DNA of 64,000 nucleotides from Christensenella sp964438705 (GTDB taxonomy: Bacteria > Bacillota > Clostridia > Christensenellales > Christensenellaceae), in NCBI GenBank assembly GCA_964438705.1, contig CAYTKQ010000009.1, positions 1-64,000 of the forward strand. Reading direction: 5' to 3'. The notes beneath the pieces are model-generated. The model saw only the letters and a list, made by a program, of their open reading frames with translations. It was not told the origin of the DNA and did no database searches. Made by a program: the position numbers and the translations under genes. Position 1 is the first letter of the stretch. Each line of letters opens with the position of its first letter. This document shows positions 16,266 through 24,958 of the stretch, piece after piece.

Positions 16266-17438
16266 TCATATCCTGTTTACGCCGGTATCGCATGCAGCCT
16301 TTGCAACAGCGGTGGCAACCGCCGGTGCGACGCGTTCGTCGAACGGCGATGGAATGACATATTCCGGCGTAAGTTCACTTTCATCAATGAGATTCGCGAT
16401 TGCACATGCAGCGGCAAGCTTCATTTCGTCGTTGATATCGCTTGCGCGCACATCGAGCGCACCGCGAAAAATTCCCGGAAATGCCAGCACATTGTTAATT
16501 TGGTTTGGGAAATCACTGCGCCCTGTTCCAATGATCGCAGCACCCGCTTCTCTGGCGAGTTCGGGCATGATTTCCGGCGTTGGGTTTGCCATCGGGAAAA
16601 GAATCGGATCATTCGCCATCGAACGCACCATATCCTCTGTGACTGTGCCCAGCGCTGATACGCCGATGAACACATCCGCGCCCCGCATGACCTCTTCAAG
16701 GCTTCCCTTCTTCATCTTTCGATTGGAAATCTCCGCCATTTCCGTTTTTTCCGCGTTCAGGCCATCACGGCCCTGATAGATGGCTCCCTGCCTGTCGCAC
16801 ATCACAACATCTTCAAGGCCCATCGCCATCAAAAGCTTGATGATAGCAATTCCTGCCGCTCCCGCGCCTGAGGTGACCACACTGATGTTATGGATATCTT
16901 TTTTGACCAGCTTCAGCGCATTGAGCAACGCGGCAAGGGTTACGATCGCCGTGCCGTGCTGGTCGTCGTGAAAAATCGGGATATCACAGCGCTCCTTCAG
17001 TTTGCGCTCAATTTCAAAGCAGCGCGGCGCGCTGATGTCTTCCAAATTTACACCGCCAAAACTTCCCGCGAGCAGTGCCACCGTGTTGACGATCTCGTCC
17101 ACTTCCTTGCTACGGATGCACAACGGGAAGGCATCTACTCCGCCGAACGATTTAAACAGGACGCACTTCCCTTCCATAACCGGCATGCCTGCCTCCGGGC
17201 CGATATCCCCAAGGCCAAGGACTGCCGTTCCGTCTGTGACAACCGCGACCATGTTGTTTCTGCGCGTATATTCATATGAAAGCATCGGATTCTTTTGAAT
17301 CTCGAGGCAGGGCGCCGCAACGCCCGGCGTATAAGCAATCGAAAGATCTTCCTTGGTTTCAAGGGGTACTCTGCTCTTTATCTCTATTTTACCTTTCCAC
17401 TTTTGATGCATTTCGAGCGCTTTTTTTTCGTAGTCCAT
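16266..17438 (-). CDS. Malic enzyme (NAD(P)-dependent, short bacterial form)
   Basis: Oxidative decarboxylation of malate to pyruvate. The 390-residue product matches the short bacterial form without the phosphotransacetylase domain. Features are the tyrosine-containing SIAYTPGVAAPC, the lysine-containing EGKCVLFKSFGGVDAFP, metal ligands in IPIFHDDQHGTA, the Rossmann motif SGAGAAGIA and PMANPTPEI. Cofactor preference is not decided here. With citrate synthase downstream and the biotin decarboxylase operon elsewhere in the window it links malate, pyruvate and oxaloacetate pools. A 157-nt gap separates it from cinA; a TTGCAG hexamer lies there, but without a convincing -10. Confidence 0.95.
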   Translation of the reverse strand: MDYEKKALEMHQKWKGKIEIKSRVPLETKEDLSIAYTPGVAAPCLEIQKNPMLSYEYTRRNNMVAVVTDGTAVLGLGDIGPEAGMPVMEGKCVLFKSFGGVDAFPLCIRSKEVDEIVNTVALLAGSFGGVNLEDISAPRCFEIERKLKERCDIPIFHDDQHGTAIVTLAALLNALKLVKKDIHNISVVTSGAGAAGIAIIKLLMAMGLEDVVMCDRQGAIYQGRDGLNAEKTEMAEISNRKMKKGSLEEVMRGADVFIGVSALGTVTEDMVRSMANDPILFPMANPTPEIMPELAREAGAAIIGTGRSDFPNQINNVLAFPGIFRGALDVRASDINDEMKLAAACAIANLIDESELTPEYVIPSPFDERVAPAVATAVAKAACDTGVNRI

Positions 17439-17595
17439 CTTTTAAGACTTCCCTTCCATACAAATTTAAAATTTTCTATATCATTCATACCCATTTTCGC
17501 TGCAAGCTAAAACATCAAACCGGCGATTTTAAATCGCAGCGTCAAAAAACACGCAAAACTACGCCGATTTTTCCAGAAATTTGATATGCCGCGTT

Positions 17596-18849
17596 TCAAG
17601 ATTTGATCGCTTTGACCGCCTTTAAGATCAATTGAAATACATGCTGCGCGCTCATATGCCGGATATAGGACCGTTCATCCGTTTTATGATAATTGATGTT
17701 GAGCTGCAAAACCGTTTGCAGCTGATCGCTGTCGATGCCGATATACACAAGCCCTACCGGCTTTTCCAGCGTTCCGCCTCCCGGCCCCGCAACGCCCGTC
17801 GTGGATATCCCGATATCGGCGTTTGCGAGTCTTCTTACACCGCGAGCCATTTCCGCCGCCGTTTGTTCGGAAACCGCCCCGTATGTTGCAAGCGTTTTTT
17901 CCTGAACGCCCAGTATACGATGCTTGATTTCGTTGGCATAGGCGCATACGCCGCAATCAAAAATTTCACTGGCACCAGGTATTTGCGTGATACGCTCGGA
18001 AACCAGCCCCCCCGTACAGCTTTCCGCTGTGGCGATCTTCAATTTTCTTTTTAAAAGCTCACCCACAGCCGCCGTCTGCAAATTCGGGACATCGATCCCG
18101 TAAATATACTGCCCGACCGCCCCTTTGATTTCTTCGAGCACGGGCGCGATCAACTTTTCGCAGGTTTCCGTTGTGTCCGCAGCCGCGGTAACACGAAGCG
18201 TGACCTCCCCCGCCTTTGCGTATGGCGCGATGGTTGGGTTGGCACTGTTTTTCATCAGATCGTACAGCATATCCTCGAGTCGGGATTCACCGATGCCGAA
18301 CAACCGGACGTTATGCGAAACGAGAACCTTATCTGAAAAGCCCATCAAATACGGGATCACCGATTGCTGAAACATGGGTTTCATTTCAGACGGCGGGCCG
18401 GGCAGCAGCACGGCTGTCTTCCCCTGCTCTGAAACCGCAAGGCCGGGCGCAGTGCCGTTTGCGTTTGGGAAAATCGTCGCGCCTTCCGGCATCATCGCCT
18501 GCTTTTTGTTGTTTTCCGTCATCGGACGTTTCAGACGCGCAAAAAAGCCTTCGATGCTCTTTAAGGATTCCTCATCCAGCCGCATTTCCTTATGGAAATA
18601 GTCCGCGACCGTTTCCTTGGTGAGATCGTCGTAGGTTGGCCCGAGGCCACCTGTCATAACGACGATGTCCACACGCGAAAAAGCGAGGGCCAACGCTTCT
18701 TCAAGCCGCCCGTTGTTGTCCCCGATGACGCTTTGATGGTATACGTCGATGCCGATGTTCGCGAGTTCTTTGGCGATATAAGCCGCGTTGGTGTTGACGA
18801 TGTCGCCGAGCAGGAGCTCTGTTCCCACACATAAAATTTCTGCCTTCAT
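17596..18849 (-). CDS. cinA: CinA family protein with NMN deamidase domain
   Basis: A 417-residue two-domain protein. The N-terminal MoCF-like/COG1058 domain (about 1-170, starting MKAEILCVGTELLLGDIVNTN, with GGLGPTYDDLTKE) acts as a pyrophosphatase on ADP-ribose-type substrates in characterised members. The C-terminal PncC domain (about 255-417, with ATAESCTGGLVSERI and TGVAGPGGG) is a nicotinamide-mononucleotide deamidase. Together they recycle pyridine nucleotides; the old name competence/damage-inducible protein comes from Streptococcus and need not apply. In many Firmicutes cinA precedes recA, but here recA is 23 kb away. It lies 15 nt downstream of the glycosyltransferase gene, probably cotranscribed. 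Confidence 0.95.
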   Translation of the reverse strand: MKAEILCVGTELLLGDIVNTNAAYIAKELANIGIDVYHQSVIGDNNGRLEEALALAFSRVDIVVMTGGLGPTYDDLTKETVADYFHKEMRLDEESLKSIEGFFARLKRPMTENNKKQAMMPEGATIFPNANGTAPGLAVSEQGKTAVLLPGPPSEMKPMFQQSVIPYLMGFSDKVLVSHNVRLFGIGESRLEDMLYDLMKNSANPTIAPYAKAGEVTLRVTAAADTTETCEKLIAPVLEEIKGAVGQYIYGIDVPNLQTAAVGELLKRKLKIATAESCTGGLVSERITQIPGASEIFDCGVCAYANEIKHRILGVQEKTLATYGAVSEQTAAEMARGVRRLANADIGISTTGVAGPGGGTLEKPVGLVYIGIDSDQLQTVLQLNINYHKTDERSYIRHMSAQHVFQLILKAVKAIKS

Positions 18850-18864
18850 ATTCGTGCACTTCCT

Positions 18865-19785
18865 TTACCCATAAATGATTTGTCCGACTTTGCGGTATGT
18901 GCCGCTTTTATATAGTTTATATTTACGAAGCATGCGCATACGCGAAAGCATTCCGCGCTCACGCAGGCCAATATATGCCCCGATCAATTCCTGCTGATCT
19001 TGCGCGAGAAGGTCTGCATATGTATGCAAAAAAGCCTCCGCCTGCGCGTAGGTATCCGCAATGGATTTTCGTATCCCGCCGGTGTTTGCCAGCTTGCCTT
19101 TGACATAAGACGCGCTTTTCACGTCTTTTGCGCCCACCTCGTTTGATTGATGCTGCCTGTAATGGATCCTGTTTGGCGCGACGATGATACGTCCAAACGC
19201 GGCAGCCGCAAGCGCGATCCACCAGTCGTGCATGAGCGCGCCCTCGTTTTCCCGCACCAGATCGGCAAGCGGACGGTTGATGAGCATGGTACAGCCCGTC
19301 ACGTTATTCTGCGGCAGAAGCTGATTGAGGAACAGCCGCTCCGGATCGAGCTTCTGCATGGCAAACATGGATGGGGCGATTACATTTCCCTGTTCATCGA
19401 TCACCGTGAGGTCGGAGTGCAGCAGCATCGGGATGTCCGCACCCAGATCATCCTGCGCAACCTGCATGGTCAGCAGGGTCAGCTTGATTTTATCGGGCAG
19501 CCAGATGTCGTCCTGATCGCAGAACATGATATGATCGGCGCTGGCATGCTTTAAGAGATGAAAAAAATTCCCCTTTGCGCTTCCCGTCGGCTGTCCGTCG
19601 CGAATGACAAAAAAGCGCTCCGGTGCACTCCTTTCATATTCCGCCAAAATATCCGGCGTTTCGTCGGTCGAGCCGTCGTCGCGTGCCAGTATCCGAAAAT
19701 TTTGCTCTGTCTGCGCGAACAGCGAATCAATCTGCTGCCGCAGGTAGACCGCTCCGTTATAGGTTGCAAGCAATATATCGATCAT
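18865..19785 (-). CDS. Glycosyltransferase family 2 (rhamnosyltransferase-like)
   Basis: A 306-residue GT-A fold enzyme. The N-terminal nucleotide-sugar domain starts at residue 1 with IDILLATYNGAVYLRQQIDSL, then ARDDGSTDETPDIL, and the metal-binding FCDQDDIWLPDK, a variant of DxD common in rhamnosyltransferase-like GT2 proteins. HDWW near 190 is typical of the acceptor side. No membrane segment is seen, so it should act on the cytoplasmic face in polysaccharide or wall-teichoic-type assembly. The ATG follows TTGGAGGAA. There is no polysaccharide cluster around it, so donor and acceptor remain open. It sits alone between rubrerythrin and cinA. Confidence 0.88.
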   Translation of the reverse strand: MIDILLATYNGAVYLRQQIDSLFAQTEQNFRILARDDGSTDETPDILAEYERSAPERFFVIRDGQPTGSAKGNFFHLLKHASADHIMFCDQDDIWLPDKIKLTLLTMQVAQDDLGADIPMLLHSDLTVIDEQGNVIAPSMFAMQKLDPERLFLNQLLPQNNVTGCTMLINRPLADLVRENEGALMHDWWIALAAAAFGRIIVAPNRIHYRQHQSNEVGAKDVKSASYVKGKLANTGGIRKSIADTYAQAEAFLHTYADLLAQDQQELIGAYIGLRERGMLSRMRMLRKYKLYKSGTYRKVGQIIYG

Positions 19786-19834
19786 GGTATTCCTCCAATA
19801 TGGATTTCCCTATTTAATTTATCACGGTTGCGCA

Positions 19835-19871
19835 CAAAAAAAAAGAGAGAACCGTGTGATTCTCTCTTTTT
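19835..19871 (-). terminator. Intrinsic terminator of rubrerythrin
   Basis: AAAAAGAGAGAA (19840-19851) pairs with TTCTCTCTTTTT (19860-19871) over 12 bp; reading leftward a long T-run follows. It lies 12 nt after the stop. Confidence 0.9.
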
Positions 19872-19883
19872 GAGGCTTTATAA

Positions 19884-20429
19884 TCAAAAATTATCTTCCT
19901 TCAACTGGAAATATGCCTTCGGATGTGCGCATACAGGGCATTTTTCCGGAGCTGCTTTGGATTTCTGGATGTGGCCGCAGTTGAAGCACTGCCACAAAAC
20001 TTCGGCATCGCGCTCAAACACGATCCCTTTTTCAATGTTTTCTGCAAGCTTTTTATATCTCGCCTCGTGTTCACTTTCCACTTGTCCCGCACCTCTGAAT
20101 TCACGCGCGATATCCGCAAAGCCTTCCTCTTCGGCAATTTTTGCGAATTCCGGATACATTTCCGTCGTTTCGTAATGTTCGCCCGCAGCCGCGTCTTTTA
20201 AGTTTGTGATCGTGTCCGGCACCATGTTGCCCGGATGCAAATGCTTGAACCAGAGCTTCGCATGTTCTTTTTCATTTGCCGACGTTTCCGCAAAAATGTT
20301 GGAAATTTGTACATACCCATCCTTCTTTGCCTGAGAAGAATAATACAAATATTTCATGTGAGCCATAGACTCGCCCGCAAACGCATCCTGTAAACATTTT
20401 TCTGTTTTGGTTCCTTTTAAGTCTTTCAT
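19884..20429 (-). CDS. Rubrerythrin
   Basis: Non-haem di-iron peroxidase that reduces hydrogen peroxide in anaerobes, using electrons from rubredoxin or NADH-linked reductases. The 181-residue product has an N-terminal four-helix ferritin-like domain with the iron ligands in AFAGESMAHMKY, NEKEHAKLW and ESEHEARY, and a C-terminal rubredoxin-like knuckle with CFNCG and CPVCAH. It is full length. The ATG at 20429 has GGAGGAG 11 nt upstream. Its promoter carries a Rex-like inverted repeat (20459-20476), and its own terminator follows, so it is a single-gene unit. Confidence 0.95.
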   Translation of the reverse strand: MKDLKGTKTEKCLQDAFAGESMAHMKYLYYSSQAKKDGYVQISNIFAETSANEKEHAKLWFKHLHPGNMVPDTITNLKDAAAGEHYETTEMYPEFAKIAEEEGFADIAREFRGAGQVESEHEARYKKLAENIEKGIVFERDAEVLWQCFNCGHIQKSKAAPEKCPVCAHPKAYFQLKEDNF

Positions 20430-20458
20430 AACGCTACATACTCCTCCGTAAATAAAAT

Positions 20459-20487
20459 TTGTAAGGTTGCTTACAAGTTTTAATATA
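20459..20487 (-). promoter_or_regulatory. Rubrerythrin promoter with Rex-like operator
   Basis: TTGTAAG-N4-CTTACAA (20459-20476) is a perfect 7-4-7 inverted repeat with the outer TTGT/ACAA and 18-bp size of Rex operators (consensus TTGTTAA-N4-TTAACAA in Clostridia). A -10 TATATT lies at 20482-20487 with no clear -35. The repeat would cover the transcription start, a repressor position. A PerR box (TTATAAT-N-ATTATAA) does not fit. Confidence 0.5.
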
Positions 20488-20504
20488 ACCGCTGTATATT
20501 AAAA

Positions 20505-21932
20505 TTAAACATTTATTTCTCCCTGCATGGATAAATCCTGATACAAAGCGAGCATGGGATCAATCTCCTCGCGCATGAAATCAACGACTTGCACATTTGC
20601 AAGACCAATGAAGTTTTTCGCGTCCATCAACGCATCGATCTCATCCGCTGTCATATGAAAGGCTGAATCTGCCTCGATCAGCTCGATCAGGTTATTCTGC
20701 TTGCCTTCCTCCTTCACGCGCGCCCCCGCCTGCATGGAGTATTCTCTGATCTTTTCGTGCAGCTCCTGCCGGTCTCCGCCGCGTTTCACTGCTTCCATCA
20801 AGATCGTTTCCGTGGCCATGAAGGGAAGCTCTTCGCCGATGCGTTTTGCGATGACTTTCGGATACACCACCATACCGCTTGCAACATTCAAATAGATGTT
20901 CAGCACCGCGTCGAGCGCCATGAATGCCTGCGGAATCACAAGACGCTTGTTTGCGCTGTCGTCGAGCGTACGCTCAAACCACTGTGTGGAGGCCGTGATG
21001 GCCGGACTGGAGGCCAGGCTGATAATATATCGCGCAAGCGAGCAAATACGCTCTGAACGCATGGGATTACGTTTATAGGCCATTGCCGACGAACCGATCT
21101 GCTTTTTCTCAAACGGTTCCTCCACCTCCTTGAGGTTTTGAAGCAGCCGCAGATCGTTCGCGAATTTGTATGCGCTCTGCGCGATCGAGGAAAGCAGGTC
21201 GACAACGAGGCTGTCGAATTTACGCGGATAGGTTTGCCCTGTGACTGCGTACACCTGATCGTAGCCGAGCTTTTCCGCGACCCTTTTTTCAAGCGCCTTC
21301 ACCTGATTGGCATCGCCCTCAAAGAGGGTCAAAAAGCTTGCCTGCGTTCCGGTGGTACCTTTTACGCCGCGCAGCTTGATTTGGGATTTCACAAACCGCA
21401 GCTGCTCGTAATCCATCATGAGGTCCTGCATCCACAGCGTTGCACGCTTGCCTACCGTGGTGAGCTGGGCGGGCTGATAGTGCGTGAAACCGAGTGTGGG
21501 CATGTCCTTATATTGTAAGGCGAAGTCCTTGAGGCGGGCAATGACGTTTACCAGCTTCGCTTCAATGATGCGCACGGCCTTGTCCATCACGATGATGTCT
21601 GTGTTGTCCCCCACGTAACAGCTCGTCGCGCCGAGATGGATGATGCCTTTTGCATTGGGGCACTGCACGCCGTACGCATAGACATGCGACATGACATCGT
21701 GGCGCACTTCCCTCTCTCGCGCTTCCGCCACGTCGTAGTTGATATCCTCCGCGTGGGCTTTCAGTTCCTCGATCTGTTCCTTGGTGATCGGAAGTCCCAT
21801 TTCGCGTTCCGCTTCCGCAAGCGCGATCCACAGCCGCCGCCATGTTCTAAATTTCATATCATCTGAAAAGGTATGTGCCATTTCGCGGCCTGCATACCGT
21901 GTGATCAACGGGTTTTCATAAACGTCCCTCAT
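20505..21932 (-). CDS. purB: Adenylosuccinate lyase
   Basis: Fumarase/aspartase-superfamily enzyme acting twice in purine synthesis: it cleaves SAICAR to AICAR, and adenylosuccinate to AMP, releasing fumarate. The 475-residue product is full length, with GATSCYVGDNTD in the first catalytic region, TLGFTHYQPAQ with the catalytic His, and the flexible signature loop GSSAMAYKRNP near 290. It is the long (about 475-residue) form typical of Clostridia. Ribosome binding site AAGGCGG. It appears monocistronic between the rny terminator and rubrerythrin; no other pur gene is in the window except the salvage enzyme PNP. Confidence 0.96.
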   Translation of the reverse strand: MRDVYENPLITRYAGREMAHTFSDDMKFRTWRRLWIALAEAEREMGLPITKEQIEELKAHAEDINYDVAEAREREVRHDVMSHVYAYGVQCPNAKGIIHLGATSCYVGDNTDIIVMDKAVRIIEAKLVNVIARLKDFALQYKDMPTLGFTHYQPAQLTTVGKRATLWMQDLMMDYEQLRFVKSQIKLRGVKGTTGTQASFLTLFEGDANQVKALEKRVAEKLGYDQVYAVTGQTYPRKFDSLVVDLLSSIAQSAYKFANDLRLLQNLKEVEEPFEKKQIGSSAMAYKRNPMRSERICSLARYIISLASSPAITASTQWFERTLDDSANKRLVIPQAFMALDAVLNIYLNVASGMVVYPKVIAKRIGEELPFMATETILMEAVKRGGDRQELHEKIREYSMQAGARVKEEGKQNNLIELIEADSAFHMTADEIDALMDAKNFIGLANVQVVDFMREEIDPMLALYQDLSMQGEINV

Positions 21933-21969
21933 GTTTTTATACCGCCTTTATGAATAATTTTACTTCGTT

Positions 21970-21978
21970 ATTGTATCA
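21970..21978 (-). promoter_or_regulatory. Extended -10 promoter of purB
   Basis: On the - strand TGA-TACAAT (hexamer 21970-21975), about 37 nt before the purB start and right after the rny terminator. The -35 region falls in the terminator tail and is poor. Confidence 0.45.
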
Positions 21979-21994
21979 CGTTTTGTAAAAAAGA

Positions 21995-22024
21995 AAAAGA
22001 AGCGGCTGTAAAACCGCTTCTTTT
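21995..22024 (-). terminator. Intrinsic terminator of rny
   Basis: AAAAGAAGCGG (21995-22005) and CCGCTTCTTTT (22014-22024) form an 11-bp stem. It starts 2 nt after the rny stop and reads into a long T-rich tract leftward. Confidence 0.9.
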
Positions 22025-22026
22025 GC

Positions 22027-23568
22027 TTATTTTGCATAATCTGTCGTTCTCGTTTCCCGGATGACATTGACTTTGATCTGCCCCGGATAATCGAGCTCTG
22101 ATTCGATCTTTTTCACGATGTCTCGTGCCAGTAAAGTCGTTCCCGCATCGTCGATTTCTTCAGGCTTCACGATGATCCTGATTTCTCTGCCTGCCTGAAT
22201 TGCATAGGATTTATCGACGGCTGCAAAGGAATTCGCAATTCCTTCAAGATTTTCAAGACGTTTGATATAGTTTTCCAAAGATTCTCTTCTCGCGCCCGGT
22301 CTTGCCGCAGAAATCGCATCCGCCGCCTGCACCAGAACGGCTTCCACCGTTTTAGGCTCCACGTCGCCGTGATGTGCCGCGATTGCGTTGATGATGTCCG
22401 CGTTTTCCTTATATTTCTTTGCAAGATCCGCGCCGATCTGAATGTGCGGGCCTTCCACTTCGTGGTCGACCGCTTTGCCGATATCGTGCAGCAAGCCTGC
22501 ACGCTTCGCAAATTTTGCATTCGCCCCGATTTCCGCCGCCATCAGGGAAGCCAGATGCGCGACTTCGAGCGAATGTTTTAGGACATTTTGTCCATAACTG
22601 GTACGGTATTTCAATCTGCCAAGAAGCCTTACGAGTTCCGGATGGAGGGAATGAATCCCCACATCGAACACAGCCTGCTCGCCCGCTTCCTTGATTTGCG
22701 TGTCCACTTCCTTTTGCGCCTTATGAACCATTTCCTCGATGCGTGCCGGATGAATCCGGCCGTCGACGATCAGTTTTTCAAGCGCCATTCTCGCGACCTC
22801 GCGTCTTACCGGGTCAAACCCGGAAAGAATAACGGCTTCGGGCGTATCGTCGATGATGAGATCGATTCCCGTAGCTGTTTCAAGCGTTCTGATGTTCCGT
22901 CCTTCCCTGCCGATAATTCTGCCCTTCATTTCATCGTTGGGCAGGTTTACGACGGATACCGTGCTTTCCGCAACATGGTCTGCGGCGCACTTCTGGATCG
23001 CGAGTGAGAGGATGTTTCTTGCCTTTTTATCGGCCTCATCCTTCGCTTTTTGCTCAATGTCGCGCAACATGACCGCCATATCGTGACGGGCTTCATGCTC
23101 CACCTTTTCAAGCAGCAGACCCTTTGCTTCTTCGGTCGTCATACCGGAAATATGCTCGAGCTGTTCGAGCTGCTTGGTATGGACTTCATCCAAATCTTCT
23201 TTGGCCTTCGCGATTTCTTTTGTTTTCCGATTGATCTGTTCTTCTTTTTGTTCGATGCTGTCTAATTTCTTATCCAGCAGCTCTTCCCTTTGTACCAGTC
23301 TTTTTTCAATCTTTGTAATTTCATTTCGTCTTTCTCTTGATTCCTTGTCAAATTCGCTACGCAGTTTGTGAACTTCTTCCTGTGCCTCAAGAACCGTTTC
23401 TTTCCTGATGACCTCAGCGCGCTTTTGCGCTTCGTCGATCAGCTTTTTCACGGAATCCTCGGCGCGCCCGATTTTGGACTCGGCGATGTTACGTCTGTAT
23501 ACGTAACCGATGATCAGACCGACCACCAGAGCGCCTACGCCTACGAGGATAGGAATCAGTATTTCCAC
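22027..23568 (-). CDS. rny: Ribonuclease Y
   Basis: Membrane-anchored endoribonuclease that starts mRNA decay in Firmicutes. The 513-residue product shows the full family layout: one N-terminal transmembrane helix (about 3-25), a long charged coiled coil (about 30-200), a KH domain with GRIIGREGRNIRTLE, and an HD domain with HSLEVAHLA and LLHDIGKAVDHE as metal-binding catalytic residues. The start is GTG at 23568, about 9 nt after GGGAGGTG. It is transcribed alone from a near-perfect promoter with a leader of about 130 nt. In many Firmicutes rny follows recA; here recA lies elsewhere. Confidence 0.97.
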   Translation of the reverse strand: MEILIPILVGVGALVVGLIIGYVYRRNIAESKIGRAEDSVKKLIDEAQKRAEVIRKETVLEAQEEVHKLRSEFDKESRERRNEITKIEKRLVQREELLDKKLDSIEQKEEQINRKTKEIAKAKEDLDEVHTKQLEQLEHISGMTTEEAKGLLLEKVEHEARHDMAVMLRDIEQKAKDEADKKARNILSLAIQKCAADHVAESTVSVVNLPNDEMKGRIIGREGRNIRTLETATGIDLIIDDTPEAVILSGFDPVRREVARMALEKLIVDGRIHPARIEEMVHKAQKEVDTQIKEAGEQAVFDVGIHSLHPELVRLLGRLKYRTSYGQNVLKHSLEVAHLASLMAAEIGANAKFAKRAGLLHDIGKAVDHEVEGPHIQIGADLAKKYKENADIINAIAAHHGDVEPKTVEAVLVQAADAISAARPGARRESLENYIKRLENLEGIANSFAAVDKSYAIQAGREIRIIVKPEEIDDAGTTLLARDIVKKIESELDYPGQIKVNVIRETRTTDYAK

Positions 23569-23669
23569 TTAGCAAATTCACCTCCCATTCTCCATATTCT
23601 GTTTTCAAGATTCATAAATTTCGGTAAGTTTGTAATCAACTGCTCTGACGCATTCATGAAAACGCATCG

Positions 23670-23682
23670 ATCACACTGTGAT
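23670..23682. repeat. Short palindrome in the rny leader
   Basis: ATCACACTGTGAT is a 6-bp inverted repeat with one central base, about 15-27 nt after the predicted start of the rny transcript. It could be an operator or a small RNA hairpin; no known regulator is assigned. Confidence 0.4.
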
Positions 23683-23703
23683 AATAACAAATAAACCATA
23701 TAT

Positions 23704-23732
23704 ATTGTATCTTTATTTCACATTAATGTCAA
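23704..23732 (-). promoter_or_regulatory. SigmaA promoter of rny
   Basis: Perfect -35 TTGACA (23727-23732), 17-bp spacer and -10 TACAAT (23704-23709) on the - strand. The -35 overlaps the stop of the upstream flavoprotein gene. Confidence 0.85.
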
Positions 23733-24958
23733 TTAAATACGCTCGTGCCCGCGAGAAAACCTGTGGAAAACGCAATTTGGAGATTGAAACCTCCTGTTTT
23801 TGCGTCTATATCGATCACTTCTCCCGCAAAATAGAGATTTTTGACAAGCTTGCTTTCCATTGTGGACGGATTGATCTCTTTTACGCTGACACCGCCCGCA
23901 GTGACGATCCCCTCTTCTATGGGGCGCGTATCTGCGATGGCGATCGCAAAGTGCTTGAGCGCATGCGCCAACTGCGCGCGCTCCTGTTTTGTCACGCCGT
24001 TGACCGCCTTTTCCGGGTCGAGCCTGCTCTCCCGCAAAAACGGAAAGATCAGTTTGCTCGGAAGCAGTTCCGTCATTACATTTTTGAGCTGCTTGTTACG
24101 GTTTTCCTCAAATTCACGCACGAGGCGGGCGTCGAGCTTTTCCTCGCTCAACGCGGGCTTTAAATCGATTTCCGCACGCAGAGAAAGTGGATCCTTCGCG
24201 TGATCGATGAAGCTGCTCGATGAAAGCACGACCGGACCGGACAGACCGAAATGCGTGAACAGCAGCTCGCCCTGTTCTTCATAGATGCGCTTATCCCCCT
24301 GAAAAAGCGTGAAATTCACATTTTTAAGGGTCAGACCCTGCATTTTTGGGCAGATGTGATGCATATCCTCGAGCGGCACGAGCGCCGGATGCGGCGGGAT
24401 GATCTTATGCCCAAACGCTTGTGCAAAGCGATAGCCGTCGCCTGTAGAGCCAGTAAGCGGGTAGGATTTTCCGCCCGTTGCAACCACAAGCGCGCCGCAT
24501 TCCAAAATTTTTCCATCCCGCAGAGCAAGCCGGAAGCCGGATTCGTATTGTTCGATGGACTCGATCTCACAGTTGAGACGTATCTCAACCCCCGCCGAAC
24601 GTATGAGCTTTTCCAACGTTTTGATCACATCGTGCGATTTATCGCTCGCGGGAAAAACCCTTCCCCCGCGTTCTACCTTTGTCGGAAGACCGTTTTTTTC
24701 AAGCAGATCGATCAGATCCGCGCTGCCAAACGTATAGAGCGCACTCATCAGGAATTTTTTGTTGTGCACGACATGCGAAAAAAAATCGCTGACATCGCAA
24801 TCGTTCGTGATATTGCAGCGACCTTTTCCGGTGATAAAAAGTTTTTTTCCAATTTTTTCATTTTTATCGAGAAGCGTGACCGGAATGCCCCTTGAAGCGG
24901 CGGCGTACGCCGCCAGAAGCCCTGCCGGGCCCGCGCCCACGATGATCAGGTTATTCAT
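23729..24958 (-). CDS. NAD(P)/FAD-dependent oxidoreductase, BaiN/HI0933 family
   Basis: A 409-residue flavoprotein of the HI0933 (YhiN/BaiN) family. The N-terminal dinucleotide-binding motif is VGAGPAGLLAAYAAASRG. The family hallmark TGKGRCNITN follows, then GGRVFPASDKS, a mid-protein VVATGGKSYPLTGSTGDGY, and a C-terminal FAD-binding GEVIDIDAKTGGFNLQIAFSTG. Most members have no known substrate; some gut Clostridia members act on bile-acid intermediates, but that cannot be assumed here. It overlaps the MurR/RpiR regulator gene by 8 nt and is probably cotranscribed with it. Confidence 0.9.
   Translation of the reverse strand: MNNLIIVGAGPAGLLAAYAAASRGIPVTLLDKNEKIGKKLFITGKGRCNITNDCDVSDFFSHVVHNKKFLMSALYTFGSADLIDLLEKNGLPTKVERGGRVFPASDKSHDVIKTLEKLIRSAGVEIRLNCEIESIEQYESGFRLALRDGKILECGALVVATGGKSYPLTGSTGDGYRFAQAFGHKIIPPHPALVPLEDMHHICPKMQGLTLKNVNFTLFQGDKRIYEEQGELLFTHFGLSGPVVLSSSSFIDHAKDPLSLRAEIDLKPALSEEKLDARLVREFEENRNKQLKNVMTELLPSKLIFPFLRESRLDPEKAVNGVTKQERAQLAHALKHFAIAIADTRPIEEGIVTAGGVSVKEINPSTMESKLVKNLYFAGEVIDIDAKTGGFNLQIAFSTGFLAGTSVFN

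Noticed and set aside
20459..20476. PerR box at the rubrerythrin promoter
   Set aside because: PerR boxes are TTATAAT-N-ATTATAA with a 1-nt centre; this repeat has a 4-nt centre and G/C at the inner positions.
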